A DNA stretch of 64,000 nt from Cytobacillus oceanisediminis (GTDB lineage Bacteria > Bacillota > Bacilli > Bacillales > Cytobacillaceae), in the NCBI RefSeq assembly GCF_003182355.1, contig NZ_QGTW01000005.1, positions 62,001-126,000 of the forward strand. Reading direction: 5' to 3'. Under the pieces are notes generated by a model. It saw only the letters and a list, made by a program, of their open reading frames with translations, was not told the origin of the DNA and ran no database searches. A program made the position numbers and the translations under genes. How positions within the stretch are numbered: the stretch's first letter is position 1; each line of letters starts with the position of its first letter. Shown in pieces: positions 36,760 to 46,206 of this stretch.

Positions 36760-36779
36760 TCAATCAAACGTTTGATTGA
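36760..36779. repeat. Perfect 20-bp palindrome, copy 3 of 3
   Basis: TCAATCAAACGTTTGATTGA again, 145 bases upstream of rlmI and 178 bases after the transporter remnant. A separate hairpin GGCCATTC/GAATGGCC at 36885-36910 probably ended the remnant gene's transcript. Confidence 0.8.
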
Positions 36780-36956
36780 AATAACCGCTGACCTTTTTCA
36801 CACCTGAATTTTTCCCGGGAAATGAATGAGAAGATTGTCGAAGGTACAGTGATCCAGATCGACAAATTTCATCTCATTATAAATGGCCATTCCCATGTAG
36901 AGAATGGCCTTTTGATTATACAGCTTGTTTTGTCTGGTTATCCTGTTTCAACAGCT

Positions 36957-37313
36957 TCATTTCATTGATCGCTCTTTTACTCTTATTTCATCAAATTCAT
37001 TTTCGCTCTTTGCTACAATATTTGTAGCAATACCATTACCGATCAGGTTAACAATAGCTCTGCCTTCACTCATGAAGCGGCCAACACCAAGCAGCAACGC
37101 CAATCCTTCCAGCGGGATAACCTGAAGGGCAATGGTCCCCTCTTTCACAATGTCCCCCGGCCTGATTTTTAAGTTAATCCGTTTGCTCGTCCTATAGTAG
37201 ATGTATTCGTTCGGTTGGAGATCGGAATGGAAATCTCGCAGGAAAACAGTTCCCAATAACGTCCAGCAGCGATACAGCTGTAATGCTTCCCACAGTCCTT
37301 CAGCACCATTCAT
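36957..37313 (-). pseudogene. C-terminal remnant of a DctA/GltP-type dicarboxylate symporter
   Basis: The last 50 codons, IPLEGLALLLGVGRFMSEGR then AIVNLIGNGIATNIVAKSEN and EFDE, are the hairpin and last helix of the sodium:dicarboxylate symporter family, where the usual text is GVDRFMSEARALTNLIGN. The conserved Asp of GVDRF is Gly here. The 65 codons before it do not match the family and appear to mix frames; a full protein would have more than 400 residues. A decayed gene. Confidence 0.6.
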
Positions 37314-37420
37314 GATGATTGCCTACTCTTATTTTACAAGTTTTTGCTATGGGATTCTATGAATGAGTTCCTATTTAAAGTACGGTGAAAATCTTATCAT
37401 TCCTTAGAATGCTCCGGCAT

Positions 37421-37800
37421 AGAATAAAGGGTTATAACCCGTTATCAGAGCATCGGAGGCGCCCTAGTCCATCGACGGAGCGTGGTGGACTGGGGTCCAC
37501 ACGACGTGGGTCACTCAGACGTTGCCACAGGACAAGGAAAGCTACGGCAGCAATACATTGCACGACCAAAAGCGGGCGCTTTTGGGAGGACGCGGCGCTT
37601 TTAGTCTGAGTTCCTTATTTTGAGATTATGGAAACACGAAGTACGATAGCGATTCGATGTTGACTTATAACACTTGGAAACGCGCACGTCCTGTGCGTCG
37701 CTGTAGACGAGTTGGGGGAAGCACGTTGAGTCGATAGGGTTCCGAAGCTTGATAGTTATCGAAATTATAGCTCTTATCTTTTAAAAAGGGTTAGGGGTAA
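37421..37800. other. Structured GC-rich intergenic element upstream of cbpA
   Basis: About 380 bases that are clearly more GC-rich than the flanks and rich in nested inverted repeats: GGGTTATAACCC; TAGTCCA (37465) with TGGACTG (37486); ACTCAGAC (37513) with GTCTGAGT (37604) enclosing CCAAAAGC/GCTTTTGG (37566-37585); and GCGCAC/GTGCGT near 37682. No plausible ORF. It could be the leader RNA of the CBS-domain gene, an independent structured RNA or a non-coding repeat. It does not show the ydaO/c-di-AMP, T-box, SAM or M-box signatures. Confidence 0.55.
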
Positions 37801-37814
37801 AGGAGGATGCTGGT

Positions 37815-38459
37815 ATGCTAATTCGCCATCAAATGGTGGAGAAAAGAGATGTCCGTTACTGTGATGAAACCTTTAATTTGGAAAAGGCGCTGCAGTTTTT
37901 AAATGAAACAGGTTATCGCTGTGTCCCGATTCTGGATAAAACACATGAAAAATTTATCGGCAATATTTACAAGGTTGATATTTTAGAATATAAAGAGAAT
38001 CATTCGCTGAATGAACCCATTACTGTCCTCGCAACTGACCAGGAGACAATAATTGGCGAAAATGATTCTTTTATGAAGGCCTTTTTCACGCTGAAAAGAT
38101 ACCCTTATTTGCCTGTTGTTAAGAGAAATGAACATTTTGTCGGCCTGCTGACGCATGCGGCAGTACTCGAGCTGCTGGAGGAAGCATGGGGATTGAACCG
38201 CGGCAGCTACACCCTAACAGTGGGGAGCTATGGAACCCAGGGAACGCTGAAAAAGATGACCAGCATCATCAGCAAACACAGTGATATTCAAGGGGTCATC
38301 TCGCTGGATTCCTCCAACTTCCATGTCAGCCTCATCCGTCGGGTGCTGTTCACCCTTCCAAAGGATACACCGAAGCAAACCTTGGATAAAATAAAAAAAG
38401 AAATGGACGAAAACGGCTTCCGGGTTATCGGAGTCGAGTGCCATGATGGGAAGTGCTAG
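37815..38459 (+). CDS. cbpA: CBS-pair and ACT-domain protein, CbpA-like (c-di-AMP binding)
   Basis: 214 residues: two CBS motifs (about 1-125; FNLEKALQFLNETGYRCVPI, DSFMKAFFTLKRYPYLPVVK, HFVGLLTHAAVLELLEEAW) and a C-terminal ACT-like segment (YTLTVGSYGTQGTLKKMTSI through GFRVIGVE). Length and order match CbpA of Listeria and other Firmicutes, a cytosolic protein that binds cyclic di-AMP. Its downstream partner is not established. GGAGGATGCTGGT precedes the ATG. The 400 bases upstream form a structured GC-rich element. Confidence 0.75.
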   Translation: MLIRHQMVEKRDVRYCDETFNLEKALQFLNETGYRCVPILDKTHEKFIGNIYKVDILEYKENHSLNEPITVLATDQETIIGENDSFMKAFFTLKRYPYLPVVKRNEHFVGLLTHAAVLELLEEAWGLNRGSYTLTVGSYGTQGTLKKMTSIISKHSDIQGVISLDSSNFHVSLIRRVLFTLPKDTPKQTLDKIKKEMDENGFRVIGVECHDGKC

Positions 38460-38499
38460 ATAATTTATAAAACACAAGTACAGGTGCCTTAAAGTTTAC

Positions 38500-38728
38500 T
38501 ATTAATTATGGCACCCTGTTGATTGGATCGGAGGGCGTGAGATCCTCGAAATGCATTAGCACTTCCTTCGTGGGTGTTAATTCCAGGAAGGCTATTCAAA
38601 GTCCTGAGGGAGTGCGGAACTAAGAGAGTCCCCACAGGCTTAATGCTTGAGAAGAGCCGGATTGCCTCGTTCACAGAGTTTTGTGAGCGGAAATCAGCAG
38701 GACAGTTTAACAGAGCCCACAACAAAAG
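38500..38728 (-). repeat. Dispersed intergenic element, copy 2 of 4 (inverted)
   Basis: Read on the minus strand it begins GGGCTCTGTTAAACTG, has CTGATTTCCGCT and AATTAACACCCACGAAGGAA, and ends CCAATCAACAGGGTGCC, aligning with the copy at 9258. Confidence 0.65.
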
Positions 38729-38756
38729 CCGATCCCAAAATGGATCGGCTTTTTCA
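38724..38756. terminator. Terminator at the end of the 38758 gene
   Basis: AAAGCCGATCC, CAAAAT loop and GGATCGGCTTTTT; usable on either strand and adjacent to the stop of the minus-strand membrane protein gene. Confidence 0.88.
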
Positions 38757-38757
38757 C

Positions 38758-39213
38758 TTAACGATTATTGCGGTGCACAAACTCCTGGTACCCATATATA
38801 ATCCAGGCATAAGAAGTGAAAAACAAGAAAATATGTATGGGCTTAAATTTAACCAGACTATATAAGTTAAACCTTTGATATAAATAATTGAGCGGATAGG
38901 CAAACAATAAATCCACCACTGCGTTAACCGCGAGATAGCGTTTAAAGTTTCCAAAAGTAAAATGAAAGATCCACAATGTCCCTATAAAGAAAGGGCCGAG
39001 GATAAAAGTGAGGTCATTAACGAGTTTGTGTCTGTTTCCTCCATCTACCGTCCACCACTTAAAGGGTATGGCCAGAATGCTCATGGCGAATACCAATATC
39101 CCTGCAAAAGCAGAAACCGTAGAAAATTTATTAAAAGACTTTTTAGGCAAAAAGAATATGGTCAGCCAGGGTATTACCAGATGCAAAATCCTAATGACTG
39201 TTGTCACTTTCAT
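38758..39213 (-). CDS. Polytopic membrane protein of unknown function
   Basis: 151 residues with about five hydrophobic helices: IRILHLVIPWLTIFFLP, VSAFAGILVFAMSILAI, LTFILGPFFIGTLWIFHFTF, LAVNAVVDLLFAYPLNYLY and IHIFLFFTSYAWIIYGY. Similar small proteins of unknown role are common in Bacillus; no motif suggests an activity. It stands alone between a terminator and lhgO. Confidence 0.65.
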   Translation of the reverse strand: MKVTTVIRILHLVIPWLTIFFLPKKSFNKFSTVSAFAGILVFAMSILAIPFKWWTVDGGNRHKLVNDLTFILGPFFIGTLWIFHFTFGNFKRYLAVNAVVDLLFAYPLNYLYQRFNLYSLVKFKPIHIFLFFTSYAWIIYGYQEFVHRNNR

Positions 39214-39294
39214 AACGAATTCCCCTTTCTGCCATATTATTCTACAGGGGATTTAGAAATATTCGCCAATTTTTCAAAAAGCCTGATGGATTAG

Positions 39295-40503
39295 TTACAC
39301 TGCCGAATCCAATCTAAATGTCCCTTCCATTTTCTTCACAATTTCTTTCCCGATTTCTATTGACGCCGTTGCTGCTGGAGACGGTGCATTTAATACATGA
39401 ATGGAACGTTTGCCCGGGATGATGAAAAAGTCATCTACAAGGGACCCATCGTCCTTCAAAGCTTGGGCTCTCACACCTGCAGGCCCGGGAACAATATCCT
39501 CTTTTTGGATGTCCGGCATTAGTTTTTGAACGTTTTTCATAAATAGCTCTTTTGAAGCAGAGCGGATCATCTCATCCACACCCTCTTTCATATACTTGCC
39601 TGCGAGTTTCCAAAAGCCTTTATATGAAATAACTTCCATAAGGTCTGCCAAATTGATGTCCGTCTTTTTGTAGCCTTCCCGTTTAAAGCTTAGGACCGCA
39701 TTTGGGCCAACATCGATCGATCCATTAATCATTCGTGTAAAATGAACGCCCAGAAATGGAAAATTGGGATTTGGCACAGGGTAAATTAAGTTTTTAACCA
39801 GGCTGCTTTTCTCTGGTTTCAGCATATAATACTCGCCTCTAAAAGGAACAATTTTCACATCGGTTTTTAATTGGGCAAGCTTTGCAATGCGATCGGAATG
39901 CAGGCCGCCGCAGTTAATATAGTAAGATCCTCTTATTTCGCCCTTGCTCGTTTCAACAATGACTTCCTGCACCGTTTCATCAATCGATAATACCTTATGG
40001 TTGAGCAGAATGTCGCCGCCTTTTTCCCTAATAATCTCCGCCATCTTCTCTGATACATGTTTATAATTCACAATGCCTGCCATGGGAACATGAATAGCTT
40101 TTTTTCCATTTACATGCGGTTCGATTTCAAGCAGTTCGCTTTTATCAATCATCCGAACTCCCAGTCCGTTTTCAAGCCCGCGCTGATATAAGTTTTCTAA
40201 GAGCGGCAGCTCGAAATCCTCGCTTGCCACAATCACTTTCCCGCAAATATCGACTTCAAGCCCATGTTCCCGGCAAAATTTTGTCATCGATTCACTGCCT
40301 TTTTTGGCCAGCCTTGCTTTATAGCTTCCAGGCTTATAGTAAATGCCCGAATGGATGACCCCGCTGTTATGGCCCGTTTGATGGGCTGCTACGTGGCTTT
40401 CCTTTTCCAGGATCGCTACTTTAGCTGCCGGAAACCGGTTTAACAGCCCCATCCCTGTTGAAAGGCCGACAATTCCCCCGCCAATAATGATGTAATCATA
40501 CAT
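39295..40503 (-). CDS. lhgO: L-2-hydroxyglutarate oxidase/dehydrogenase
   Basis: 402 residues of the FAD-dependent DAO fold: MYDYIIIGGGIVGLSTGMGL at the nucleotide-binding start, then HNSGVIHSGIYYKPGS, the signature that separates LhgO from glycerol-3-phosphate dehydrogenases, and a C-terminal FAD contact GPAGVRAQALKDDG. It oxidises L-2-hydroxyglutarate to 2-oxoglutarate and feeds electrons to the membrane quinone pool. It follows glcF on the same strand with a dispersed repeat between, and may be part of the same hydroxyacid catabolic set. Confidence 0.88.
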   Translation of the reverse strand: MYDYIIIGGGIVGLSTGMGLLNRFPAAKVAILEKESHVAAHQTGHNSGVIHSGIYYKPGSYKARLAKKGSESMTKFCREHGLEVDICGKVIVASEDFELPLLENLYQRGLENGLGVRMIDKSELLEIEPHVNGKKAIHVPMAGIVNYKHVSEKMAEIIREKGGDILLNHKVLSIDETVQEVIVETSKGEIRGSYYINCGGLHSDRIAKLAQLKTDVKIVPFRGEYYMLKPEKSSLVKNLIYPVPNPNFPFLGVHFTRMINGSIDVGPNAVLSFKREGYKKTDINLADLMEVISYKGFWKLAGKYMKEGVDEMIRSASKELFMKNVQKLMPDIQKEDIVPGPAGVRAQALKDDGSLVDDFFIIPGKRSIHVLNAPSPAATASIEIGKEIVKKMEGTFRLDSAV

Positions 40504-40569
40504 GATCCCCCACCCTTTCTATTCCTTTAGGCTCTTTTCTCATAAATAGGTGTTTTTACTTTTAAATTC

Positions 40570-40780
40570 AGCCCGCTGATTTCCGCTTCGGGCACTCAGC
40601 GAACCCGCGGGGAGGAATAAGAGCCTCCCCGGCTTCGCCTGTGGGGTCGTCTCCCACTTCCCTCACTTCCCGCTGGACATTGAATAAACATCCCCGAATA
40701 AACACCTCGTCGTAAGAAAATGCGAATGCATTTTCGGGGAGTCAAGTGCCCTCCGCTGCAATCAACTCAGTTGTTTAAAC
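40570..40780 (+). repeat. Dispersed intergenic element, copy 3 of 4
   Basis: Blocks GCTGATTTCCGCTTCGGGCA, ACTCAGCGAACCCGCGG, GAATAAACACCTCG and GCATTTTCGGGGAG align in order with the copy at 9258. It fills the gap between glcF and lhgO. Confidence 0.65.
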
Positions 40781-40824
40781 TTAATTTGCAGTTTAAAAAC
40801 AACAACCTTTAAAACAGCCTTTTT

Positions 40825-42090
40825 TTATTTATGGTCTATCCCGCAAGCTTCTGCCAATAATTCGACGATATGGACAACACGCACTTTACCTTCAATGCCC
40901 TCTCGTTTGACTCCAAGGCACATTTGCAAATGGCAGCCGGGGTTGGAAGTGACTATCGTATCTGGTGAGACCTTTTGGACGTGCTCCATTTTTGCATCAA
41001 GTATTTCCATGGATTCTTCATAGTGGACAATATTATATATTCCGGCCGAACCACAGCACATATCCCCTTTCGGAAGGGAAACATACGTGATTCCCGGTAT
41101 GGATTCCAACAGCTGGACTGGGTCGCTCGCTACCTTCTGTACGTTTAACAGATGGCAGGATGGCTGGTATGTCAGGACGCCTGCAAGTTCTTTTTGAAAG
41201 TCCAGTCCGAGTTTGTTCAATATAACACTTATATCTTTATTCCTTTGTACAAATGCCTTGGCACGCTCTGCCCATTCCGGATCTTCTGCGAGCAGGTGAT
41301 CATATTCAACAAGCATGGCGCCACAACCGCCAATGCTATTTATTACGTAATCAAAATTTCCTTTTTCAAAAGCAGCGATATTTTCTTTCGCCAGCTTTTT
41401 GGATGTATCTGTATCACCGCTATGGTTCTGCAAGGCCCCGCAGCAGGTTTGTTCTTTGATGACGGTGACTTCGCAGCCTGCATGCTTCAGTAATTTAATG
41501 CTAAGGTCATTTATTTTTGCAAAAAACACATCCATAATGCATCCTGTGAAAAAGGCAACACGTGCTTGAGGCTCATGTTCAGGGGACTGTGTACTATTCC
41601 TCAAGTGTCTATTGGGCATTTCGATTGCCGGGGTTATTTCCTCAAAAGCACGAAGCTGTTCGGGAAGAAGGCCAAGCATCCTGCTTTTGCGTGCAAACGT
41701 ATCAAGTCCTGTTTTTTGATAAGCCCGAAGAGATGCTCTCATTGTCCCCATCAGCTTTTTATTGGGCAATGCTCTTTGCAATGCCATATTTTCCATTAAT
41801 GGCGCCCCTGTAGCAGCGGCTTTTACTTCCTTAAATGATTCGAGGATTTTTCCGTATTGCACATTGGTTGGACAGGCAGTTTCACAAGCACGGCAGCCGA
41901 GGCAAAGCTCCATCGATTCTGTAATATCCTCAATTGATATTTTTCCTTCAGCAGCCATTTGTACAAGGTTAATCCGCCCGCGGGGGGAATGCCTTTCTTT
42001 TCCCATTGTTGCGTAGGTTGGACAGGCTGGGAGACAATAACCGCATTGGACACAATCAAACGTTTCTTTGTATGCCAGTTGACTAGTCAT
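40825..42090 (-). CDS. glcF: Glycolate oxidase iron-sulfur subunit
   Basis: 421 residues. Two 4Fe-4S motifs at the N-terminus (CVQCGYCLPACPTYA about 14-28 and CLGCRACETACPTNV about 63-77) and two CCG domains (CCGALQNHSGD with FFTGCIMD, and CCGSAGIYN with YQPSCHLLN and SNPGCHLQM). It passes electrons from GlcD to the respiratory chain during oxidation of glycolate or another 2-hydroxyacid. The start overlaps the glcD end by eight bases, indicating coupling. Confidence 0.9.
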   Translation of the reverse strand: MTSQLAYKETFDCVQCGYCLPACPTYATMGKERHSPRGRINLVQMAAEGKISIEDITESMELCLGCRACETACPTNVQYGKILESFKEVKAAATGAPLMENMALQRALPNKKLMGTMRASLRAYQKTGLDTFARKSRMLGLLPEQLRAFEEITPAIEMPNRHLRNSTQSPEHEPQARVAFFTGCIMDVFFAKINDLSIKLLKHAGCEVTVIKEQTCCGALQNHSGDTDTSKKLAKENIAAFEKGNFDYVINSIGGCGAMLVEYDHLLAEDPEWAERAKAFVQRNKDISVILNKLGLDFQKELAGVLTYQPSCHLLNVQKVASDPVQLLESIPGITYVSLPKGDMCCGSAGIYNIVHYEESMEILDAKMEHVQKVSPDTIVTSNPGCHLQMCLGVKREGIEGKVRVVHIVELLAEACGIDHK

Positions 42091-43498
42091 TGACTAACAC
42101 AAGCTTTTGCCCTTTTTTCTCGGGAAAAATCTTTCCCGGATTCATGATGTTATTCGGATCCCACGCTTTTTTCATTCTTTTCATCATGTCCAAACCTGCT
42201 TCCCCAAGCTCCATTTCCATAAATGGCGCCTTCATTGTCCCGATCCCATGCTCACCTGAGAGCGTTCCTCCCAATTCAATGGCTACTGTAAAAATCTCCT
42301 CAACTGCTTTTTCCACTCGCTTCATCTCTTCTTTATCCTGTTTATCTGTAATAATATTCGGATGAAGATTTCCATCACCTGCATGTCCGAACACAACCAA
42401 ATCTATCTGGTATTTTGCTTTAATTTCCTGTAAACGCCTGAACATTTCTGGTATCTTGCTTCTTGGAATGGTGGCATCCTCCGAAATCTTCGTCGGCTTC
42501 TTCCTGACAATCGCAGGAGAAACAAGCTTTCTTGCTTTCCATAAGTTCTCAGCAGATTCCTCGTCCCTGGCAATGACCGCCTCTCTTGCCCCTATATCCA
42601 GGCAAACCTGTTTGACCTGCTCACTTTCGTCTCTGATGGCAATTGGATGGCCATCAAGCTCAATAAGGATAATGGCATCCACATCCACCGGCAGTCCGAT
42701 CGGCTGAAATTCTTCAACTGCCCGAATCGAAGCCTGATCCATGATTTCCATTTTGGAAGGCAGGATGCCAGACGTCAGTACAGCTGATATGGCTTTTCCG
42801 GCATCAATAATATCATCAAATATGACCATCATCGTCTGGGTTGCCTGCGGCCTTGGGATAAGCTGAAGAATAGCCTCGGTTATAATGCCTAAAGTCCCTT
42901 CCGATCCAACAATTAATTTTGTTAAGTCGTAGCCTGTGACGTTTTTGACCGTCCGTCCGCCTGTCCGGATGATTTCCCCTTCTGGCGTTACAATCTCCAG
43001 CCCCAGCACATAATCCTTTGTCACCCCATACTTTAAACCGCGCGGGCCTCCGGCATTTTCCGCCAGATTCCCTCCGATTGTTGAGACATGGGAGCTGCTT
43101 GGGTCAGGCGGATACATAAGTCCATATAATTTAGCTTCACGGTCAATATCCGCTGTTATGACCCCTGGAGAAACAATGGCAACCGTATCGTCCGGATCAA
43201 TTACCAATGTCTGAGTCCATCTGGAAAAATCCAAAACCATTCCCCCATGGACAGGGAGCGGGCCACCGCTTAGGCTCGTTCCCCTGCCCCTTGGATATAA
43301 GGGAATTTTCAATTCATTTGCGAGCTTCACAATGCCCGCAACTTCCTCTGTTGAAATGGGCTGCAAAATGATCTCAGGAACATAAGCACCAAAAGATCCA
43401 TCGTATGAATAAGAAACCAAATCTGCTCTTTCCATGAGAATTCGCTTCTCTGATCCCATTATGCTTTTAAGCCGGTCAACAACCTGTTCCGTGATCAC
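42083..43498 (-). CDS. glcD: FAD-linked glycolate/2-hydroxyacid oxidase subunit
   Basis: 471 residues, FAD_binding_4 plus FAD-oxidase C-terminal domain. Diagnostic pieces are YPRGRGTSLSGGPLPVHGG, DPSSSHVSTIGGNLAENAGG (the FAD pyrophosphate loop), KLIVGSEGTLGIITE and the C-terminal VFGHAGDGNLHPN and SGEHGIGTMK. It oxidises glycolate or D-lactate-like hydroxyacids. The start is GTG 43498, which overlaps the regulator's stop (ATGTGA). The pairing with GlcF but without a separate GlcE is the usual Bacillus form. Confidence 0.9.
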   Translation of the reverse strand: MITEQVVDRLKSIMGSEKRILMERADLVSYSYDGSFGAYVPEIILQPISTEEVAGIVKLANELKIPLYPRGRGTSLSGGPLPVHGGMVLDFSRWTQTLVIDPDDTVAIVSPGVITADIDREAKLYGLMYPPDPSSSHVSTIGGNLAENAGGPRGLKYGVTKDYVLGLEIVTPEGEIIRTGGRTVKNVTGYDLTKLIVGSEGTLGIITEAILQLIPRPQATQTMMVIFDDIIDAGKAISAVLTSGILPSKMEIMDQASIRAVEEFQPIGLPVDVDAIILIELDGHPIAIRDESEQVKQVCLDIGAREAVIARDEESAENLWKARKLVSPAIVRKKPTKISEDATIPRSKIPEMFRRLQEIKAKYQIDLVVFGHAGDGNLHPNIITDKQDKEEMKRVEKAVEEIFTVAIELGGTLSGEHGIGTMKAPFMEMELGEAGLDMMKRMKKAWDPNNIMNPGKIFPEKKGQKLVLVND

Positions 43499-44214
43499 AT
43501 CGGCACCTTCTTTCCTTCCTCCTCGTTTGCTTTCAATTTCTTTCTGACATTTTCGAGATGAATCTTCATAGCATCTGCAGCCGTTGTTTCATCCCGTTCT
43601 TTGATGGCTGAGAAAATACTTATATGTTCCTGAAAAACCTGTTCACGCTTCTCCGGCAGTCCTACGTTTTTCTGAAGTGAAAAAGCAATTGCTTTTCGGT
43701 ATAAATCATCTATATTTTCCATTACTTGTATCATAAATCTGTTTTTTGTGGCACCAATCAGATGTTTGTGAAAGGTAACGTCAGCCTGGTCGCCTACTGC
43801 TTCCGGGTTCGTCAGCGTAATCTCGAATTGATCGAGCGCCTGTTTCATTTTTTCCAAATCGGCCTCATCACGACGTAAGGCAGCAATAGCTGCTGCCTGT
43901 GTCTCCATAATGATCCGCATTTCCAGAAGCTCAAAAACCTGCTCCACCGGAATTAATTCAATCGCTAAAGAACCAAGCATTTCTGCCATATTGACCTCTT
44001 TGACAAAGCTTCGGCCGCCTTGCCTGGATTCAATAATTCCGCTGGCAGATAGAACACTCAATGCTTCTCGAACAGGCGCACGGCTGACGCCAAACAGTTT
44101 TGCGAGTTCATTTTCAGATGGCATAGGCTGGTTTTGCGGGAATTTGCCATCCTTAATCATATCTTTTAACTGATCTAACACTTGGGCCGAGATTTTTTTT
44201 CGTTCGATTTTCAT
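43495..44214 (-). CDS. FadR-subfamily GntR regulator of the hydroxyacid operon
   Basis: About 239 residues: a winged helix with MPSENELAKLFGVSRAPVRE in the recognition region (about 25-70) and an all-helical FCD ligand domain with ELLEMRIIMETQAAAIAALR, FHKHLIGATKN and EHISIFSAIKERDETTAADA followed by MKIHL, whose acidic and His residues often bind a metal and a carboxylate effector. The start is ATG 44214 behind AAGGAGC; the longer frame invades the permease gene. It sits inside the operon it probably controls; a palindromic site lies before the first gene at 47223. Confidence 0.85.
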   Translation of the reverse strand: MKIERKKISAQVLDQLKDMIKDGKFPQNQPMPSENELAKLFGVSRAPVREALSVLSASGIIESRQGGRSFVKEVNMAEMLGSLAIELIPVEQVFELLEMRIIMETQAAAIAALRRDEADLEKMKQALDQFEITLTNPEAVGDQADVTFHKHLIGATKNRFMIQVMENIDDLYRKAIAFSLQKNVGLPEKREQVFQEHISIFSAIKERDETTAADAMKIHLENVRKKLKANEEEGKKVPM

Positions 44215-44228
44215 TGGCGGTAAGCTCC

Positions 44229-46193
44229 TTATACAGTGATTTCTACTGAACTGCTTTTTTTCACTCTTATTATATGGAAAAGAATTGCAAACACACAAAG
44301 CCCAAGCCCTGCAATATCTGTCATCAAGCCCGGTTTAATTAGCATTAAAGCTCCCGCGAACATAAGGACTCTTTCAGCAATTGTGAGTTTTGCATTCAAA
44401 TAGTTCCCTAGTGCACTTGCTAGAGCATAGATTCCGAGTGTGCTCGTGATTAAAACAAGAGCGACAGAAACAACAGATAAGGTTTCCCCTTCAGCAGGCT
44501 GAAGGAGAATATTTGGGTTATACGCAATCATGAACGGGATTATAAAGCCCGGAAGTGAGATTCTAAGAGCTTCCCATGATGTTTTCATTGCATTAGCACC
44601 GGCCAATCCGGCTGCAGTATAGGATGCCAGAGCTACCGGAGGTGTTATATTTGATAATGCCCCAAACCAGAACACAAAGAAGTGTGCAGCGATCGGATTA
44701 ACACCCGCCTCAACAAGGGCCGGCGCAGCTGTAACAGCGACCACGATATAAAGCGCTGTTGATGGAAGGCCCATACTCAGGACAATACAAGTGATCATGA
44801 CAACGATCAAAATAAGCCAGAGATTTCCGCCTGTAAGTTCAACAATATTATAAGCTAGTGTGGAACCAATACCGGTCATTGTCACAACACAAATGATGAT
44901 TCCAATGGCTGCACAGGCAATCCCTACTTGGATGGTCCCTTTTCCACCTTCTACAAAGGCTTCAATAGTTTTCGAAAAAGTAATTCTTGAAGATTTATCT
45001 TTTGCAATCCAGCTGGCGATAATAACAGATCCGATTCCCGCAAACCCGGCAAATAGAGCTGTTTTTCCCATCAATAAGGTTGTAATGACAACTATAATCG
45101 GGATAAGCAGAACACCGCGTTCTTTCAGGATTTGTACGACATTCGGAATGTTTTCCTTGCTAATTCCTTTTAAGCCTTGTTTTTTTGCTTCAATATCAAT
45201 CGCAAAAATGAGCGCTATATAATAGAGAAAACTTGGAATAATCGCTGCGAGGATAACGGTAGTATACGAGATTCCCAGGAAACCGGCCATGATAAAGGCA
45301 GCAGCACCCATGATCGGCGGCATAATCATTCCGCCAGTGGATGCAGCCGCTTCTACTGCACCTGCAAACCTAGGCTTCAAACCAATTGATTTCATCAATG
45401 GAATGGTGAAGGCACCTGTTGTTGCTACATTGGCTACCGCACTTCCGCTTAAAGAACCAGTCAGTGCACTTGATAAAACTGCAACCTGCGCAGGGCCTCC
45501 GCGTTTTCTCCCTGCTATGGCCAATGCCAAATCATTAAATAACTTTGTTGCACCGCTGACCGACAGGAAGGCTCCAAATAGAACGAACATAACGATGAAG
45601 GTGGAGGCCGTTGAGAGTGTGAGCCCCAAAACCCCTTCTGTTGTCATATAAAGACGATATAAAAGGCGCTCCAATGAAAAACCGGCATGACCGAAAATCC
45701 ATGGAAAATAGGTTCCGAATAAGGCATATACGATCGCTCCGCCGCAAAGAATCGGAATGAAAATCCCCACTGCCCTTCGTGATGCTTCCAATAACACAAT
45801 GATCGTAATAGCTCCAAATACGTAGTCGATCATAATTGGCTGCGACCCTCTGTCCACATGAATGGCTGTATAATTCAAAAGCAGATAGCCGAGGCCTGCA
45901 ATGGAAAGAGCTGCAAATATATAGTCAGGTACTGTAAACCTTTTTTGATTTGAAGACTTTCCTGCCGGATACAGGAAAAAAGTCATTACCAGCAGGAAGC
46001 CTAGAAAGATTAGATTTCTATAAATCTCTTGAATATTGGATAATCCGTTTGAATAGATCGCAAAAATAGAAAACATGACAGTGATAACGGCGGCTGCTTT
46101 TTTATATGGGCCGTCCAGCAAGCGCATGCCGCCGCCCGCTTCCCTATCCAAGTCTGTTGGTTTCATTCCTTGTTCACTAATTGGTTTTGTCAT
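44229..46193 (-). CDS. TRAP transporter fused permease (DctQM type, TAXI system)
   Basis: 654 residues. About four N-terminal helices correspond to the small DctQ subunit and the following 12 or so to the large DctM subunit (GSLSGSAVANVATTGAFTIP, STGGMIMPPIMGAAAFIMAG, LSMGLPSTALYIVVAVTAAP, FWFGALSNITPPVALASYTA). The fused 4TM/12TM layout is characteristic of TAXI-type TRAP importers, which use a Na+ gradient. It follows the binding-protein gene by 14 bases. Substrate: probably a hydroxy- or dicarboxylate, inferred from glcDF. Confidence 0.9.
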   Translation of the reverse strand: MTKPISEQGMKPTDLDREAGGGMRLLDGPYKKAAAVITVMFSIFAIYSNGLSNIQEIYRNLIFLGFLLVMTFFLYPAGKSSNQKRFTVPDYIFAALSIAGLGYLLLNYTAIHVDRGSQPIMIDYVFGAITIIVLLEASRRAVGIFIPILCGGAIVYALFGTYFPWIFGHAGFSLERLLYRLYMTTEGVLGLTLSTASTFIVMFVLFGAFLSVSGATKLFNDLALAIAGRKRGGPAQVAVLSSALTGSLSGSAVANVATTGAFTIPLMKSIGLKPRFAGAVEAAASTGGMIMPPIMGAAAFIMAGFLGISYTTVILAAIIPSFLYYIALIFAIDIEAKKQGLKGISKENIPNVVQILKERGVLLIPIIVVITTLLMGKTALFAGFAGIGSVIIASWIAKDKSSRITFSKTIEAFVEGGKGTIQVGIACAAIGIIICVVTMTGIGSTLAYNIVELTGGNLWLILIVVMITCIVLSMGLPSTALYIVVAVTAAPALVEAGVNPIAAHFFVFWFGALSNITPPVALASYTAAGLAGANAMKTSWEALRISLPGFIIPFMIAYNPNILLQPAEGETLSVVSVALVLITSTLGIYALASALGNYLNAKLTIAERVLMFAGALMLIKPGLMTDIAGLGLCVFAILFHIIRVKKSSSVEITV

Positions 46194-46206
46194 ATTATGC
46201 CCTCCT

